DNA from: Methanofollis tationis
GTDB lineage: Archaea > Halobacteriota > Methanomicrobia > Methanomicrobiales > Methanofollaceae
Assembly: GCF_013377755.1 (NCBI RefSeq)
Contig: NZ_JABXWR010000001.1
Coordinates: forward strand, 817,104 to 881,103
Direction of reading: 5' to 3'
DNA: 64,000 nt
Part shown: piece by piece, positions 8,550-17,600 of the stretch
Layout: each line of letters starts with the position of its first letter
Numbering within the stretch: position 1 is the first letter of the stretch
Notes under the pieces: model-generated
Told to the model about the DNA's origin: nothing
Seen by the model: the letters and a program-made list of their open reading frames with translations, nothing else
Databases searched by the model: none
Made by a program: the position numbers and the translations under genes

Positions 8550-9074
8550 ATGAAGTCACAGCACATTGCCATTGCAGGAATCCTGCTCGCATCAGGCGCC
8601 ATCGTGCGCTACCTCTCCCTGGTGATCCCGGGTCCGATCGTCTCGAACCTGGTGATCGCCTTCTACTGCCTTGCGATCATCCTCATTGTCCCGGCCCTGG
8701 GCGAGGCCCTCGGCATCGGCATCGTCGCCGGGATCATCTGCGCCCTGATCAGCCATTCGGTCTTCCCGCCCGCAAACCTGATCAGCGAACCGGTCGGCGC
8801 ACTCGTCTGCCTCGGCGCCTTCCTCGCGCTCAGGGGACGTATCGCCATTGCACCCGGTCTCGCCACCTTCATCGCCACCGCCGCTTCGGGATCGATGTTC
8901 GTGATCATCGCCATCCTCGGCGTCGCACCGGTGATCCTGACGAAGTATGCCTCCATCGGAGCATTCGCCGCCGTCACCATCCCGATCGTCATCGGCACCG
9001 CCGTCGTGAACGCCGTCATCGCCCAGGCTCTCTATATCCCGGCCTCGCGGGCGCTCACCCGGGGGCAGGAATGA
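8550..9074 (+). CDS. TrpP-like ECF transporter S component
   Basis: This 174-residue integral membrane protein has five or six hydrophobic spans and almost no soluble loops. Its overall pattern (IGIVAGIICALISHSVFPPANLI followed by EPVGALVCLG) resembles the TrpP tryptophan-transport family as I remember it. It lies directly upstream of an ECF ATPase and an EcfT gene, overlapping the ATPase start by 4 nt, so it is taken as the substrate-capture (S) subunit of an energy-coupling factor importer. Tryptophan is the substrate suggested by family resemblance, but S components are hard to assign from sequence and a vitamin or metal is not excluded. Confidence 0.75.
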   Translation: MKSQHIAIAGILLASGAIVRYLSLVIPGPIVSNLVIAFYCLAIILIVPALGEALGIGIVAGIICALISHSVFPPANLISEPVGALVCLGAFLALRGRIAIAPGLATFIATAASGSMFVIIAILGVAPVILTKYASIGAFAAVTIPIVIGTAVVNAVIAQALYIPASRALTRGQE

Positions 9075-10486
9075 TCGAGGTCAGAGGCCTCACCTTCACC
9101 TATCCGGGAGCGCCGGCCCCCGCCCTCAGGGGGATCGACCTCACCGTCAGGCCGGGCGAACTGGTGCTTGTCACCGGACCGACCGGCGCCGGCAAGACCA
9201 CCCTCTGCCGGGCGGTGGCTGGCATCCTTACCCATGAGTACGGCGGCCGGATCGAGGGCTCGATCAGGATTGCCGGCAGGAATGCAGGAGACTACCAGGG
9301 CATGGAGGAGATCGCAGGGGCGATCGGCATGGTCTTCGACGACGCCGACGCCCAGCTCATCTTCTCCACCGTGGGGGAGGAGATCAGGTCGGCCTGCGCA
9401 GAGGGGACGGACATCGGAGAGATCCTGGACTGCTTCCGCCTCAGCCGACACAGCGAACAGGCGCCCCACACCCTCTCAGGCGGCGAAAAGCAACGGACCG
9501 TTCTCGCCGCGGCGGTTGCAGGGGGCCGCCCGGCCCTGATCCTCGACGAACCTGCAGCCGAACTCGACCCTGCCAGTGCCGGGCGCATCGCGGCGATCCT
9601 TGCAGACATGAAAGGCGAGGGACGGGCAATCCTCCTGGTAGAGAACACGCCCGGCGCATTCTGCGAGATCGCCGACCGTGTGATCAGGCTCGAGGCCGGA
9701 CGCATCGCCGGACCGGCGCCCCAGGCGCCTGAAGAGACGAGGGCGGCCATCGTCCCGCCCACCGGCGAGCCCGTCGTCAGGATCGCCGGCCTCACCCACC
9801 GCTACGGCGCGGGCTTCGCCCTCAGGGGGATCGACCTCCTCATCAGGGCGGGCGAGTTCGTCGCCGTCACCGGCGAGAACGGTTCGGGCAAGACCACCCT
9901 GATCCGCCACCTCAACGGACTGTTGAAACCTGACGGCGGTTCGGTCGAAGTCTGCGGCATGGACACCCGGCGCCACCCGGTCCACGCCCTCGCCCGGAAG
10001 GTAGGGCTCGTCTTCCAGAACCCGGACACCATGCTCTTCGAGGAGACGGCAGAGCGAGAGGTCGCCTTCGGGGCGCGCAACGCCGGCGTACCTGACCCGG
10101 AAGGCTCGGTCAGGTCGGCCCTCATGGCCGTCGGTCTCCTCGACCGAAAAGACACCTATCCCCGCCACCTCTCGCGGGGGGAGCGGCAGCGCCTCGCCGT
10201 CGCCTGCGTGCTCGCCATGGGGCCGGAGGTGATCGTCCTCGACGAACCGACCACCGGGCTCTCGCCGGACGAGGCCGGGATCGTCATGGACCACCTGCGG
10301 CGCCTGCAGGATACGGGCGTGACCGTGATCATGGTCACCCACGACCATGCCCTCGCCCGGCGCTACGCCGACCGGATCATCACAATGGAAGGGGGAGCAA
10401 TCATGACGGACGGACCGGCAGGAGGTGAGACGACATGCAGGAGATCTTCCAGTACAGAAACGGCAACAGCATCCTCCACCGGATGA
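9071..10486 (+). CDS. ECF transporter ATPase, two ABC domains fused (EcfA-EcfA')
   Basis: The 471-residue protein contains two complete ABC ATPase domains in tandem, replacing the usual separate EcfA1 and EcfA2. Domain 1 has Walker A TGPTGAGKTTL, signature LSGGEKQ and Walker B ALILDEPAAELDP. Domain 2 has Walker A TGENGSGKTTL, signature LSRGERQ and Walker B VIVLDEPTTGLSP. The start is ATG 9071, overlapping the S-component stop (ATGA). The end runs 52 nt into the EcfT gene, so the three genes are translationally coupled. It powers uptake by the S-component/EcfT membrane unit. The second signature has Arg in place of the second Gly of LSGGE, a common ECF variation. Confidence 0.92.
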   Translation: MIEVRGLTFTYPGAPAPALRGIDLTVRPGELVLVTGPTGAGKTTLCRAVAGILTHEYGGRIEGSIRIAGRNAGDYQGMEEIAGAIGMVFDDADAQLIFSTVGEEIRSACAEGTDIGEILDCFRLSRHSEQAPHTLSGGEKQRTVLAAAVAGGRPALILDEPAAELDPASAGRIAAILADMKGEGRAILLVENTPGAFCEIADRVIRLEAGRIAGPAPQAPEETRAAIVPPTGEPVVRIAGLTHRYGAGFALRGIDLLIRAGEFVAVTGENGSGKTTLIRHLNGLLKPDGGSVEVCGMDTRRHPVHALARKVGLVFQNPDTMLFEETAEREVAFGARNAGVPDPEGSVRSALMAVGLLDRKDTYPRHLSRGERQRLAVACVLAMGPEVIVLDEPTTGLSPDEAGIVMDHLRRLQDTGVTVIMVTHDHALARRYADRIITMEGGAIMTDGPAGGETTCRRSSSTETATASSTG

Positions 10487-11190
10487 ACCCGATCACCAAG
10501 ATCGCAGGTGTAACGGCGGTCGTCATTCTTGCCGTCCTCTCTGCAGACCCGGCCTTCCTGGCCGGCATGACCGCAGCCATCCTTGCCCTCGGCATCGCGG
10601 GCGGCTTCGGGCGGGATCTGCTCCGGCAGGTCCCCCTTCTCGCCTTCCTCGGGGGTTTCCTCATCCTGATCACCGTCCTCACCCTCCAGATCGGGGACGT
10701 GATCCTGGACGGGCCAATCGTTGTCACCGCAGGCGCCGTCTCGTTCGGCCTTGCCCTTGCTCTGCGCTTCTGCGCCATGATCTTCGCCTTCCAGGTGCTG
10801 GTGGCGACGACGATGCCGACCGCACTCGTGGGCGCCCTCAGGACGCTGAAGTTCCCGGCCGACTATGCCCTGATGGCCCTGATCGCCCTGCGGTTCATCC
10901 CGCACCTCCAGATCGAGGGAAAGAAGATCCAGGAGGCCCAGGCGGCGCGGGGCTTCTCTCCAGGCGGGGGCATCGGCGGAAAGGTGCGCGGCCTGGTCCC
11001 GGTGCTCGTCCCGCTCATCGCAAATGCGCTCGGAAAGGCCGAGGTAATCGGCCTGACCATCGATCTGCGGGGGCTGCGCACGCGGCTCTCCGCATCAGGA
11101 ACCCGCACCTTCGGCCGGCCCGACCTCCTTCTCGTCGCCGGCATCTCGGGCCTTGCCATGTGCTTCTGCGCCCTCACCCTGATCGGGTGA
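10435..11190 (+). CDS. ecfT: ECF transporter transmembrane subunit EcfT
   Basis: EcfT couples ATP hydrolysis in the paired ABC domains to tilting of the S component in the membrane. The 251-residue protein has about five hydrophobic helices and the two cytoplasmic coupling motifs: QAARGF at about residue 165 and the DLRGLR segment about 45 residues later. These Ala-Arg-Gly-type motifs contact the ATPases. It overlaps the end of the fused ATPase gene, and a T-run (11215-11222) follows its stop codon, so it closes the three-gene operon. Confidence 0.92.
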   Translation: MQEIFQYRNGNSILHRMNPITKIAGVTAVVILAVLSADPAFLAGMTAAILALGIAGGFGRDLLRQVPLLAFLGGFLILITVLTLQIGDVILDGPIVVTAGAVSFGLALALRFCAMIFAFQVLVATTMPTALVGALRTLKFPADYALMALIALRFIPHLQIEGKKIQEAQAARGFSPGGGIGGKVRGLVPVLVPLIANALGKAEVIGLTIDLRGLRTRLSASGTRTFGRPDLLLVAGISGLAMCFCALTLIG

Positions 11191-11212
11191 AACGGACAGA
11201 ACCGATCATATC

Positions 11213-11224
11213 ATCTTTTTTTGA
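11213..11224 (+). terminator. T-run terminator after ecfT
   Basis: A run of eight T, shortly after the ecfT stop codon and before the promoter of the next gene, matches archaeal oligo-T termination. Confidence 0.5.
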
Positions 11225-11294
11225 GAAAAATACAGCATAAATCGATAAAGAGAGAAGCGGCACATTTATATTTGCACCCAAATGATATCAGACC

Positions 11295-11801
11295 ATGAAC
11301 GGTGAGACGGCGCTCAGGATCATTACGATAACAGCCTTTGTCTTCATACTCGTCTTCATGATCGCCGCAGGAGGGGTCGGCGGCAGTGCGGAGACGGTGC
11401 CCTCCCCGGCCGCGGAGACGACGGCCTTGACACCGGAACCGGCAGTAAAAACAACACCTGACCCGGAACCATTGCCAGAACCGACCGTTATTCTTACCCC
11501 CACACCAGAACCGGCTTCGGCCGACCCGGTGGAGGGAACCTGGATTTTGCAGGGGTCGTCCACCGGGCATCTCCTGCTGACCGCCGGGGGGACCGGGGAG
11601 ATGACGACGATCACCGACGAGGTGGTGTCTGCCAGGGCGGTCGCCTGGACGTACGACCCGGCCGTCAGGGTCGGGCACCTGCGCGCCTACCGCCTTGCTG
11701 TCCCGGCTGAAGGGGATTGTGTCCTCTACCTCGACGAAGGGGCAGGCACCCTGACCCTGAACGGTCAGGGCATCGTCCTCACCTATGCCCCTGCACCATA
11801 A
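11295..11801 (+). CDS. Exported membrane-anchored protein with Pro/Thr linker, function unknown
   Basis: The 168-residue protein begins with an N-terminal hydrophobic anchor (about residues 9-27), followed by a Thr/Pro/Glu-rich linker (residues 35-78, repeats of the TPEP type) and a C-terminal beta-rich domain of about 90 residues starting at VEGTWILQG. That layout is typical of archaeal cell-surface proteins held away from the membrane. The TATA box CATTTATATT is centred 27 nt before the ATG, so the transcript is probably leaderless. No domain family is recognised. The C-terminal domain looks like a small lipocalin- or META-like beta sheet, but that is a guess. Confidence 0.7.
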   Translation: MNGETALRIITITAFVFILVFMIAAGGVGGSAETVPSPAAETTALTPEPAVKTTPDPEPLPEPTVILTPTPEPASADPVEGTWILQGSSTGHLLLTAGGTGEMTTITDEVVSARAVAWTYDPAVRVGHLRAYRLAVPAEGDCVLYLDEGAGTLTLNGQGIVLTYAPAP

Positions 11802-11837
11802 CACACTTTTTTCCCGCCCGAAGGGGAGATAACTTAG

Positions 11838-13655
11838 ATGATCCCGCAGCCCGCATTCCTCCCCATGACGCCTGAAGAGGCGAAAGCCCTCGGCATCTCA
11901 GAGTTTGACGTGATTCTCATCTCGGGCGACGCCTATGTCGACCACCCTTCCTTCGGGACGGCCGTCATTGGGAGAGTGCTCTGGGAAGCGGGCTACACCG
12001 TCGGGATCATCGCCCAGCCCGACTGGACACGCCCCGAAGACTTCCTGCGCCTCGGCCGGCCGCGCCTCTTCTTCGGGATATCGTCGGGGAACGTCGACTC
12101 CATGGTCAACGCCTTCACCCCGAACAAGAAACGACGGAGCTCTGACGCCTATTCTCCGGGGGGGAAACTGAAACGACCGGAGAGGGCAGTGATCGTCTAC
12201 GCCAATAAGGTCAGGTCCCTCTTTCCCGGCACCCCGATCGTGATCGGCGGTATTGAGGCAAGCCTCCGCCGGTTCGCCCACTATGATTACTGGTCAGAGA
12301 GCGTGCGGGGATCGATCCTGGCCGACGCCCCTGCTGACGTCCTGGTCTACGGTATGGGCGAGCGGCAGATGGAGGAGATTGCGGCACGGTGCGCGGCCGG
12401 GCAGAGCCTCAGGGGGATCAGAGGGACGGCGGTCGGGATCCCTCCTGCCGAATGGCGCGAGATCGATCAGAGCGGCTACGCCGTCATCCCCGGCTTTCCC
12501 GGGGTCAGGGAGAGTCCGGAGGCGTATGCGCGGGCCTTCGCCCTCCATGCAGCAGAGCAGGACCCGGTGCGGGGGAAGACTGTCGTCCAGACCCACCCCA
12601 AGACGGTGATCGTCCAGTATCCCCCGGCCCTCCCGCTCTCCCCTGCCGAACTCGACCGGGTCTACGAACTCCCGTACGCCCGCGCCGCCCACCCCTCGTA
12701 CCGCGAGCCTGTTCCGGCCCTCGAACCGGTGCGCTTCTCGATCACCACCCACCGCGGCTGTTTCGGCTCCTGTTCGTTCTGCGCCCTCACCCACCACCAG
12801 GGGCGGATCATCCAGAGCCGGAGCCAGGCCTCGATCGTCGCCGAAGCCCGGCGCCTCGCACGGATGCGCGGATTTGGCGGGACCATCCAGGACGTCGGCG
12901 GCCCTACCGCGGACATGTACGGCCTCTTCTGCCCGCAGTGGGAGACGAAAGGCGCCTGCCCTGACCGCCGCTGCAGCCCGGAATGTCCGAACCTGCAGAC
13001 CTCGCATGCCCGGCAGGTCAGGCTGCTCAGGGAGCTCAGGGAGATCCCCGGGGTAAAGCGAGTGTTCATCGCCTCCGGGATCCGTTTCGACCTGGCACTG
13101 GCCGACGACGCCGGTTACCTCGAGGAGGTCTGCGCCCACCACGTCTCAGGCCACCTCAAGGTCGCCCCAGAACACGTCGCCGCCGGGGTGACCAGACTGA
13201 TGAACAAGCCCGGCAGGGAGATATTCGACAGGTTCAGGGAGCGGTATGCAGAAGCAAGCCGGAACGCCGGAAAAGAGCAGTACATCCTCCCGTACTTCAT
13301 CTCCGGTCACCCGGGATGCACCCTTGCCGACGCCGTCGAACTCGCCGAATACATCAGGGACAACCGCCTGTACACCGAGCAGGTGCAGGACTTCACCCCG
13401 ACGCCGATGACGCGCTCCACCTGCATGTACGCCACCGGCATCGACCCTGCCACCATGGAACCGGTCCATGTCCCCAAGGGGAGGGAAAAGCAGATACAGC
13501 GGGCGCTCCTCCAGTATCGCGATCCAAAAAACCGCAGCCTCGTCATCGAGGGGCTGAAAGCGGCCGGGCGCGAGGACCTGATCGGGACGACATGGCAGTG
13601 CCTGGTGCAGAGGGCAGGCGGCGTCCGGGGGGAGCTGACCGGAAGAAAGAGGTGA
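11838..13655 (+). CDS. YgiQ-family radical SAM protein
   Basis: A 605-residue protein of the YgiQ (UPF0313) radical SAM family. The N-terminal B12-binding-like region (residues 1-250) includes FFGISSGNVDSMVN and a SSDAYSPGG loop. The radical SAM core carries the CFGSCSFC cluster motif with the downstream GRIIQSRS segment. The C-terminal region has HVSGHLKVAPEH and YILPYFISGHPGC, both family hallmarks. The substrate of YgiQ proteins is, to my knowledge, undetermined. The start ATG 11838 matches the usual N-terminus. The gene is 51 nt upstream of an unrelated membrane-anchored protein gene. Confidence 0.92.
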   Translation: MIPQPAFLPMTPEEAKALGISEFDVILISGDAYVDHPSFGTAVIGRVLWEAGYTVGIIAQPDWTRPEDFLRLGRPRLFFGISSGNVDSMVNAFTPNKKRRSSDAYSPGGKLKRPERAVIVYANKVRSLFPGTPIVIGGIEASLRRFAHYDYWSESVRGSILADAPADVLVYGMGERQMEEIAARCAAGQSLRGIRGTAVGIPPAEWREIDQSGYAVIPGFPGVRESPEAYARAFALHAAEQDPVRGKTVVQTHPKTVIVQYPPALPLSPAELDRVYELPYARAAHPSYREPVPALEPVRFSITTHRGCFGSCSFCALTHHQGRIIQSRSQASIVAEARRLARMRGFGGTIQDVGGPTADMYGLFCPQWETKGACPDRRCSPECPNLQTSHARQVRLLRELREIPGVKRVFIASGIRFDLALADDAGYLEEVCAHHVSGHLKVAPEHVAAGVTRLMNKPGREIFDRFRERYAEASRNAGKEQYILPYFISGHPGCTLADAVELAEYIRDNRLYTEQVQDFTPTPMTRSTCMYATGIDPATMEPVHVPKGREKQIQRALLQYRDPKNRSLVIEGLKAAGREDLIGTTWQCLVQRAGGVRGELTGRKR

Positions 13656-13706
13656 GGGGGACGCCAGCGGCGTTCCCGGTATGGTGCATAGACCAGGAGC
13701 AGGCCG

Positions 13707-14588
13707 ATGAAGAGGTGGACGAAGATCATCGCATATGCCCTCGGAGGGCTTGCGGCTATCATTCTCGTACTGCTCCTCGCCGGTGCGGCGCTCTTCTATC
13801 AGGCGGCGACGCTGCAGGAGGGAAAGACCGAGATCGCCGGCACTTATCGTTACGATGTCTCCCTCACCACCGATGCCGCCCTCAGAAACGTCACCCTGAT
13901 CATTCCCCTGCCGGTGCATAACGACACCTCGGCCATCGGCGAGATCCTGAGCGAGAGCGGAGGCTATGGCGTCCCCGACGACTGGAACCTCTCGATAACC
14001 GGGGTGGACGGGACGCCGATGCTGGTCGTCGCCGCCGCAGAGATCCTTCCACGGTATGCGCCCAGGCCGATCGCCGTCACCGCCGGGGAGGAGCCCGCCG
14101 GGGCGGTGACGGTCACGTATTCGTCTGCATATTCAGACACCACACCGGTCCTCCTCCCCTATTCGTTCGGGGCGGCGGTGGAGGCGGGCATCACCTATTA
14201 TACGGCCGACCTGGACGCAGGGCCGATCGACACGAAGCACCCCCTCGATACCGAACCGGTGCTTGCCCCGAAGGGGAATCTCGCGCCGTCGGCGGACGGG
14301 AGGAACTACACCTATGACTGTCCCCTCTACCTCTCCCGCGACGCACCGGCCGGGGCAAACCTCACCCTCTCCATCAGGTTCTCCGGGTCGAACGAGTGGT
14401 GGCTGCTCGGGTGGTCCTCGAACGCCTACACCGACCTGATCCTGGCGGATACCCAGGGGGAAAATGGATGGCGAAGGGTCAGGGGGACGCTCTCCACCGG
14501 CGAAGGGAGGTATTTCCACGGGGACACATCCCCATCGCCACGCTTTTTCTCTCTTCAGAGCGGAAAGGATCAGAATGATATCAGGTGA
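13707..14588 (+). CDS. Membrane-anchored extracytoplasmic protein, function unknown
   Basis: A 293-residue protein with one N-terminal transmembrane segment (about residues 7-30) and a large extracytoplasmic, beta-rich domain. The domain has several N-glycosylation-type sequons (NVT, NDT, NLT, NYT). A GGAGCAGG ribosome site precedes the ATG at 13707. The last 14 nt overlap the DUF2117 gene, and the YgiQ gene lies 51 nt upstream, so these may be co-transcribed. No family is recognised. Similar single-anchor surface proteins are common in Methanomicrobiales. Confidence 0.75.
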   Translation: MKRWTKIIAYALGGLAAIILVLLLAGAALFYQAATLQEGKTEIAGTYRYDVSLTTDAALRNVTLIIPLPVHNDTSAIGEILSESGGYGVPDDWNLSITGVDGTPMLVVAAAEILPRYAPRPIAVTAGEEPAGAVTVTYSSAYSDTTPVLLPYSFGAAVEAGITYYTADLDAGPIDTKHPLDTEPVLAPKGNLAPSADGRNYTYDCPLYLSRDAPAGANLTLSIRFSGSNEWWLLGWSSNAYTDLILADTQGENGWRRVRGTLSTGEGRYFHGDTSPSPRFFSLQSGKDQNDIR

Positions 14589-15603
14589 CAGGCCCGTCAT
14601 GGTCGTCCACGGCCCCGAACCCTTCGACAGGGGAGACGTAGGCCGCCTGCTGGACGCCCTCGGACCGTGCCGGGTTCTTGTCTCAGGGGTGATGGGACGG
14701 ACCGCAGCCGAAGAGTCGGGAGTCGCCTGCGAATATTGCGGCGTCCCCCCGAGCATGGTCTTTGCCCATCTCAGCGGACCCGCCTTCCTCCTCAACCGGG
14801 GTAAGACGCCCGAGTCGGGAAGGGTCTTCGGCGAGATCGTGGCCGGGAGACTGAAAGGTGGCCCGGTCCATCTCGAATGCTCCTCTGAAACGGTCTTCTG
14901 CTGGAACGGCGGCGATCAGGCGCTCGCCGGAGACCTGGCCCGGACGCTCGGCTACGGGATCGTCGAGGCCACTGCGGCGGCCCGGCCCCGCGGGGCCTTC
15001 AGGACGATACGCGGGTGCCTGCCCGGCGAACCGGTCTGCGTGAACGGGATCGTGATCGGCAGGGCGACGGCGACAGAGGTCCTCCTCCGTGATGCCGGGG
15101 GAGGGATCGAGGCGGTATCAGGGCTGGACGTCAAGCCCCACGGCCTTGAAAAACTCCACCGGACCGGCCGGATCGATCTCGCCGCCGCATGGTGCAAGAG
15201 CGGCCATATCAGGCAGAAGGCCCCGGCGCAGGTGACCGCCCCGGGAAAGAGCGGCAGGGTCGTCCTCCTCGACCACTGCGCCCACCGCTTCTATGACCTG
15301 GTGACACCGGCCACCTGCGGCGTTCTGGCGATCGGCGACGATACCACCTCCGTCGCCGGGCATATCGCCGGCCACCTCGGCATCCCGGTCCTGGGGGTCA
15401 CCGACGGGGATCCTGACGGCGTGGTTGGCGGGGCGTTTCCCGCAGGATCGCTCGTCCTGGAGGCGGTCGCCGGGCGCGACGACGAGATCGGCCTTATGAT
15501 CGCAGGGCTGATCCCCGACCATGAGACGGCGTGGTCTGCCTGGGTGGAAGGCGTGCTGGAGGCGATGGGGGACGGGGTCCGCCCGGCCCTCGATCTCAGG
15601 TGA
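14575..15603 (+). CDS. DUF2117 family protein, conserved in methanogens
   Basis: A 342-residue protein that I assign to DUF2117, an uncharacterised archaeal family. It opens with VMVVHGPEPFDRGDVGRLL and contains a Cys pair in GVACEYCG. A central segment (VCVNGIVIGRATATEVLL) and a Rossmann-like C-terminal region (VVLLDHCAHRFYDLVTPATC, then GIPVLGVTDGDPDGVVGG) are the other notable blocks. The ATG at 14575 is chosen because AAAGGAT precedes it and the longer frame from 14464 is arginine/proline-rich. It is followed after 6 nt by the Nre repair gene, so a link with DNA or RNA metabolism is possible but unproven. Confidence 0.8.
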   Translation: MISGDRPVMVVHGPEPFDRGDVGRLLDALGPCRVLVSGVMGRTAAEESGVACEYCGVPPSMVFAHLSGPAFLLNRGKTPESGRVFGEIVAGRLKGGPVHLECSSETVFCWNGGDQALAGDLARTLGYGIVEATAAARPRGAFRTIRGCLPGEPVCVNGIVIGRATATEVLLRDAGGGIEAVSGLDVKPHGLEKLHRTGRIDLAAAWCKSGHIRQKAPAQVTAPGKSGRVVLLDHCAHRFYDLVTPATCGVLAIGDDTTSVAGHIAGHLGIPVLGVTDGDPDGVVGGAFPAGSLVLEAVAGRDDEIGLMIAGLIPDHETAWSAWVEGVLEAMGDGVRPALDLR

Positions 15604-15609
15604 AGAGTC

Positions 15610-16758
15610 ATGATGCGGTGTGCCGAATGCAAGGGAAGACTCCTCTGCGGGCTTCCGAAGTGCCCGATCATGAACAGGTTCCACGCCCAGGTGCGCACCG
15701 CAGCCAGGGGCGCGAGCTACATGGGCAGGGCGCCCTCCGTCTTCGTGGGCAGTTATGGTTACCCCGCTGTTTCGGCCGGCCCCCTGATGACCGCCGACCC
15801 GGACGCACCACGGGTCTGGGTGGCACAGGGACTCTCGATCGAGGATATCGTCGGGATCAGGGCGCAGACGATCAGGGGCTCGGCCGGTGTCGATGCGGTC
15901 AGGGGAGAGATCCAGGAGATCGCCCTCTCGTCCACACCCCTCGACGTCGAAGCGGCCTTCGAGCGTCCGGTCAGTTTCGACCTCAGGTTCGACGGCACCA
16001 TCACCCCGGTCGGGCTCTCAGGCAGCATCAAGAAACTCGACCTGATCGACAACGCCCGCGTCAGCCGGAGCGTCGACCGGATCACCTCTGACACCGACCT
16101 TCCCGCGACGGCCGCCTGCACGGCCCTCGGCACCGAGGGGGTCGACGTCTACCAGATCTCGCAGTTGATGAGCGCCGGGCTCCTCGGAAAAAAGCGGCGG
16201 ATCGTCCCGACCAGGTGGGCGATCACGGCAGTGGACGACACCGTCGGCAATGGGCTGAAACAACAGATCCGTCGCTTCTCCCCCCTCGGCGAGGTGGAGT
16301 TCTTCACCGCCACGCTCTACGGGAACACGATGGCGGTGATCCTGGTGCCGGGGGACTGGCGATTCGAGATGATCGAGATATGGGGGCGCCGCTCCCTCTG
16401 GGCAGGAGAGGAGGAGAGCATCGTCGCCGATGGAGAGGGGCTCAAAAAGCAGGGCTATTCCCCGATCGCAGGGGCGTATTATGCGGCGCGTCTGGCCGTC
16501 GCCGAATACCTGGCCAGGACCGGGAGGTCGGGGCGCGCCGTGGTCGTGCGGTATGCAGGCAGCGATTACTGGGCCCCGCTCGGTTCATGGGTGATCAGGG
16601 AGGCCACCAGGACGGCAATGCAGAACGGGCCGGCGCGGTGCGAGAGTCTGGACGCCGCGATGGCCCTGACCGACGCCGCCATCGGGCAACGCGGATGGCG
16701 GCAGAAGAGCAGACTGATTCCAGAGATGATCTCGCAGAAAACGCTCTTTGATTTTTAA
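15610..16758 (+). CDS. nreA: Nre family DNA repair protein with PCNA-interacting C-terminus
   Basis: Nre proteins are archaeal DNA repair factors, genetically linked to recovery from DNA damage, that bind PCNA. The 382-residue protein has the N-terminal zinc-finger-like cysteines C4, C7, C13 and C18 (CAECKGRLLCGLPKC), the conserved central domain (SVFVGSYGYPAVSAGP; DRITSDTDLPAT; WAITAVDDTVGNGLK), and ends in SQKTLFDF. That tail fits a PCNA-interacting peptide (Q376-x2-L379-x2-F382). It begins 6 nt after the DUF2117 gene. The 382-residue length is close to other euryarchaeal NreA proteins. Assignment to NreA rather than NreB is by length and zinc finger. Confidence 0.88.
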   Translation: MMRCAECKGRLLCGLPKCPIMNRFHAQVRTAARGASYMGRAPSVFVGSYGYPAVSAGPLMTADPDAPRVWVAQGLSIEDIVGIRAQTIRGSAGVDAVRGEIQEIALSSTPLDVEAAFERPVSFDLRFDGTITPVGLSGSIKKLDLIDNARVSRSVDRITSDTDLPATAACTALGTEGVDVYQISQLMSAGLLGKKRRIVPTRWAITAVDDTVGNGLKQQIRRFSPLGEVEFFTATLYGNTMAVILVPGDWRFEMIEIWGRRSLWAGEEESIVADGEGLKKQGYSPIAGAYYAARLAVAEYLARTGRSGRAVVVRYAGSDYWAPLGSWVIREATRTAMQNGPARCESLDAAMALTDAAIGQRGWRQKSRLIPEMISQKTLFDF

Positions 16759-16808
16759 CGGCCCATGAGTGAAAAGACAAAAAATATCAGTTTTAAGGGT
16801 GAAGAAAA

Positions 16809-17600
16809 ATGATGCGCATTCCGGGGATCGCACTCCTCATTTTTAGCCTGATCATGCCCGCGGTGTCCGCAGCAAATACCACGGCAATGCCGACAGCGCA
16901 GAGCGTCTCCACCATCGACCTCTTCCTCCTCTTTATCGGCGGGATCCTCTACTTCAACATCTTCGCCGTCGTCCTGTACCATGTCGTCAAAAGGGAGAAA
17001 AAATTCATCGGAAGGTCGCCGATCGTACGGATCGCCGGCATGGTCGCCGGCATTGGATTGGTAGCACTGGGAAGCCTGTGCCTGATCTTCATCGTCATGG
17101 TGCTCCTCACCCAATTTATGGGTCTGACCCTCTTTGCATGGACAGAGGGCTTTTTCCTGTACCTCATCACCGATACGATCCCGCTGTACCTTCCGGCGCT
17201 GCGCCTCACGATGACCACCGGGCTCCTCCTTTTCGGAGCGGCAGGGACTGCATTTTTCCTTCTCGGATCGGTTCTCCTGGTGCACTTCGGCGGTTATGTC
17301 AGGCAGTCTGAGGTCGCAATGCCGACCGGAAGCGGATCTCTCAAGAAGAACGCCGCCGACAGACCGGACGAACCATTAAACCCGGTCCTCTCCTTCAGGG
17401 TCGAGGACAGGCGGAGCATGGAGCCATCGGCCGATGTAAAGGTGGTCCTCAAGCACAGGGACGGCGTGCGGTTCCACACAAAATACACCAATTTCAACGG
17501 CGAGGTCACCTTCACCAATGTGGAGGGCTTCGGCTCAGAATATTACGCATACGTGGACGGGGACATCAGCAGACAGACCTACCGGGTCATACGAATTTGA
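16809..17600 (+). CDS. Multi-pass membrane protein with C-terminal soluble domain, function unknown
   Basis: A 263-residue protein: probable signal peptide (residues 1-21), then hydrophobic segments at roughly 37-60, 75-105, 115-130 and 135-160, then a soluble domain (about 195-263). The last 65 residues ([19 protein letters not shown], then [12 protein letters not shown]) look like a carboxypeptidase-regulatory/Ig-like beta sandwich. GGTGAAG precedes the ATG. It is convergent with the DNA ligase gene, and the two coding regions overlap by 14 nt at their 3' ends. No family is recognised. Confidence 0.72.
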   Translation: MMRIPGIALLIFSLIMPAVSAANTTAMPTAQSVSTIDLFLLFIGGILYFNIFAVVLYHVVKREKKFIGRSPIVRIAGMVAGIGLVALGSLCLIFIVMVLLTQFMGLTLFAWTEGFFLYLITDTIPLYLPALRLTMTTGLLLFGAAGTAFFLLGSVLLVHFGGYVRQSEVAMPTGSGSLKKNAADRPDEPLNPVLSFRVEDRRSMEPSADVKVVLKHRDGVRFHTKYTNFNGEVTFTNVEGFGSEYYAYVDGDISRQTYRVIRI

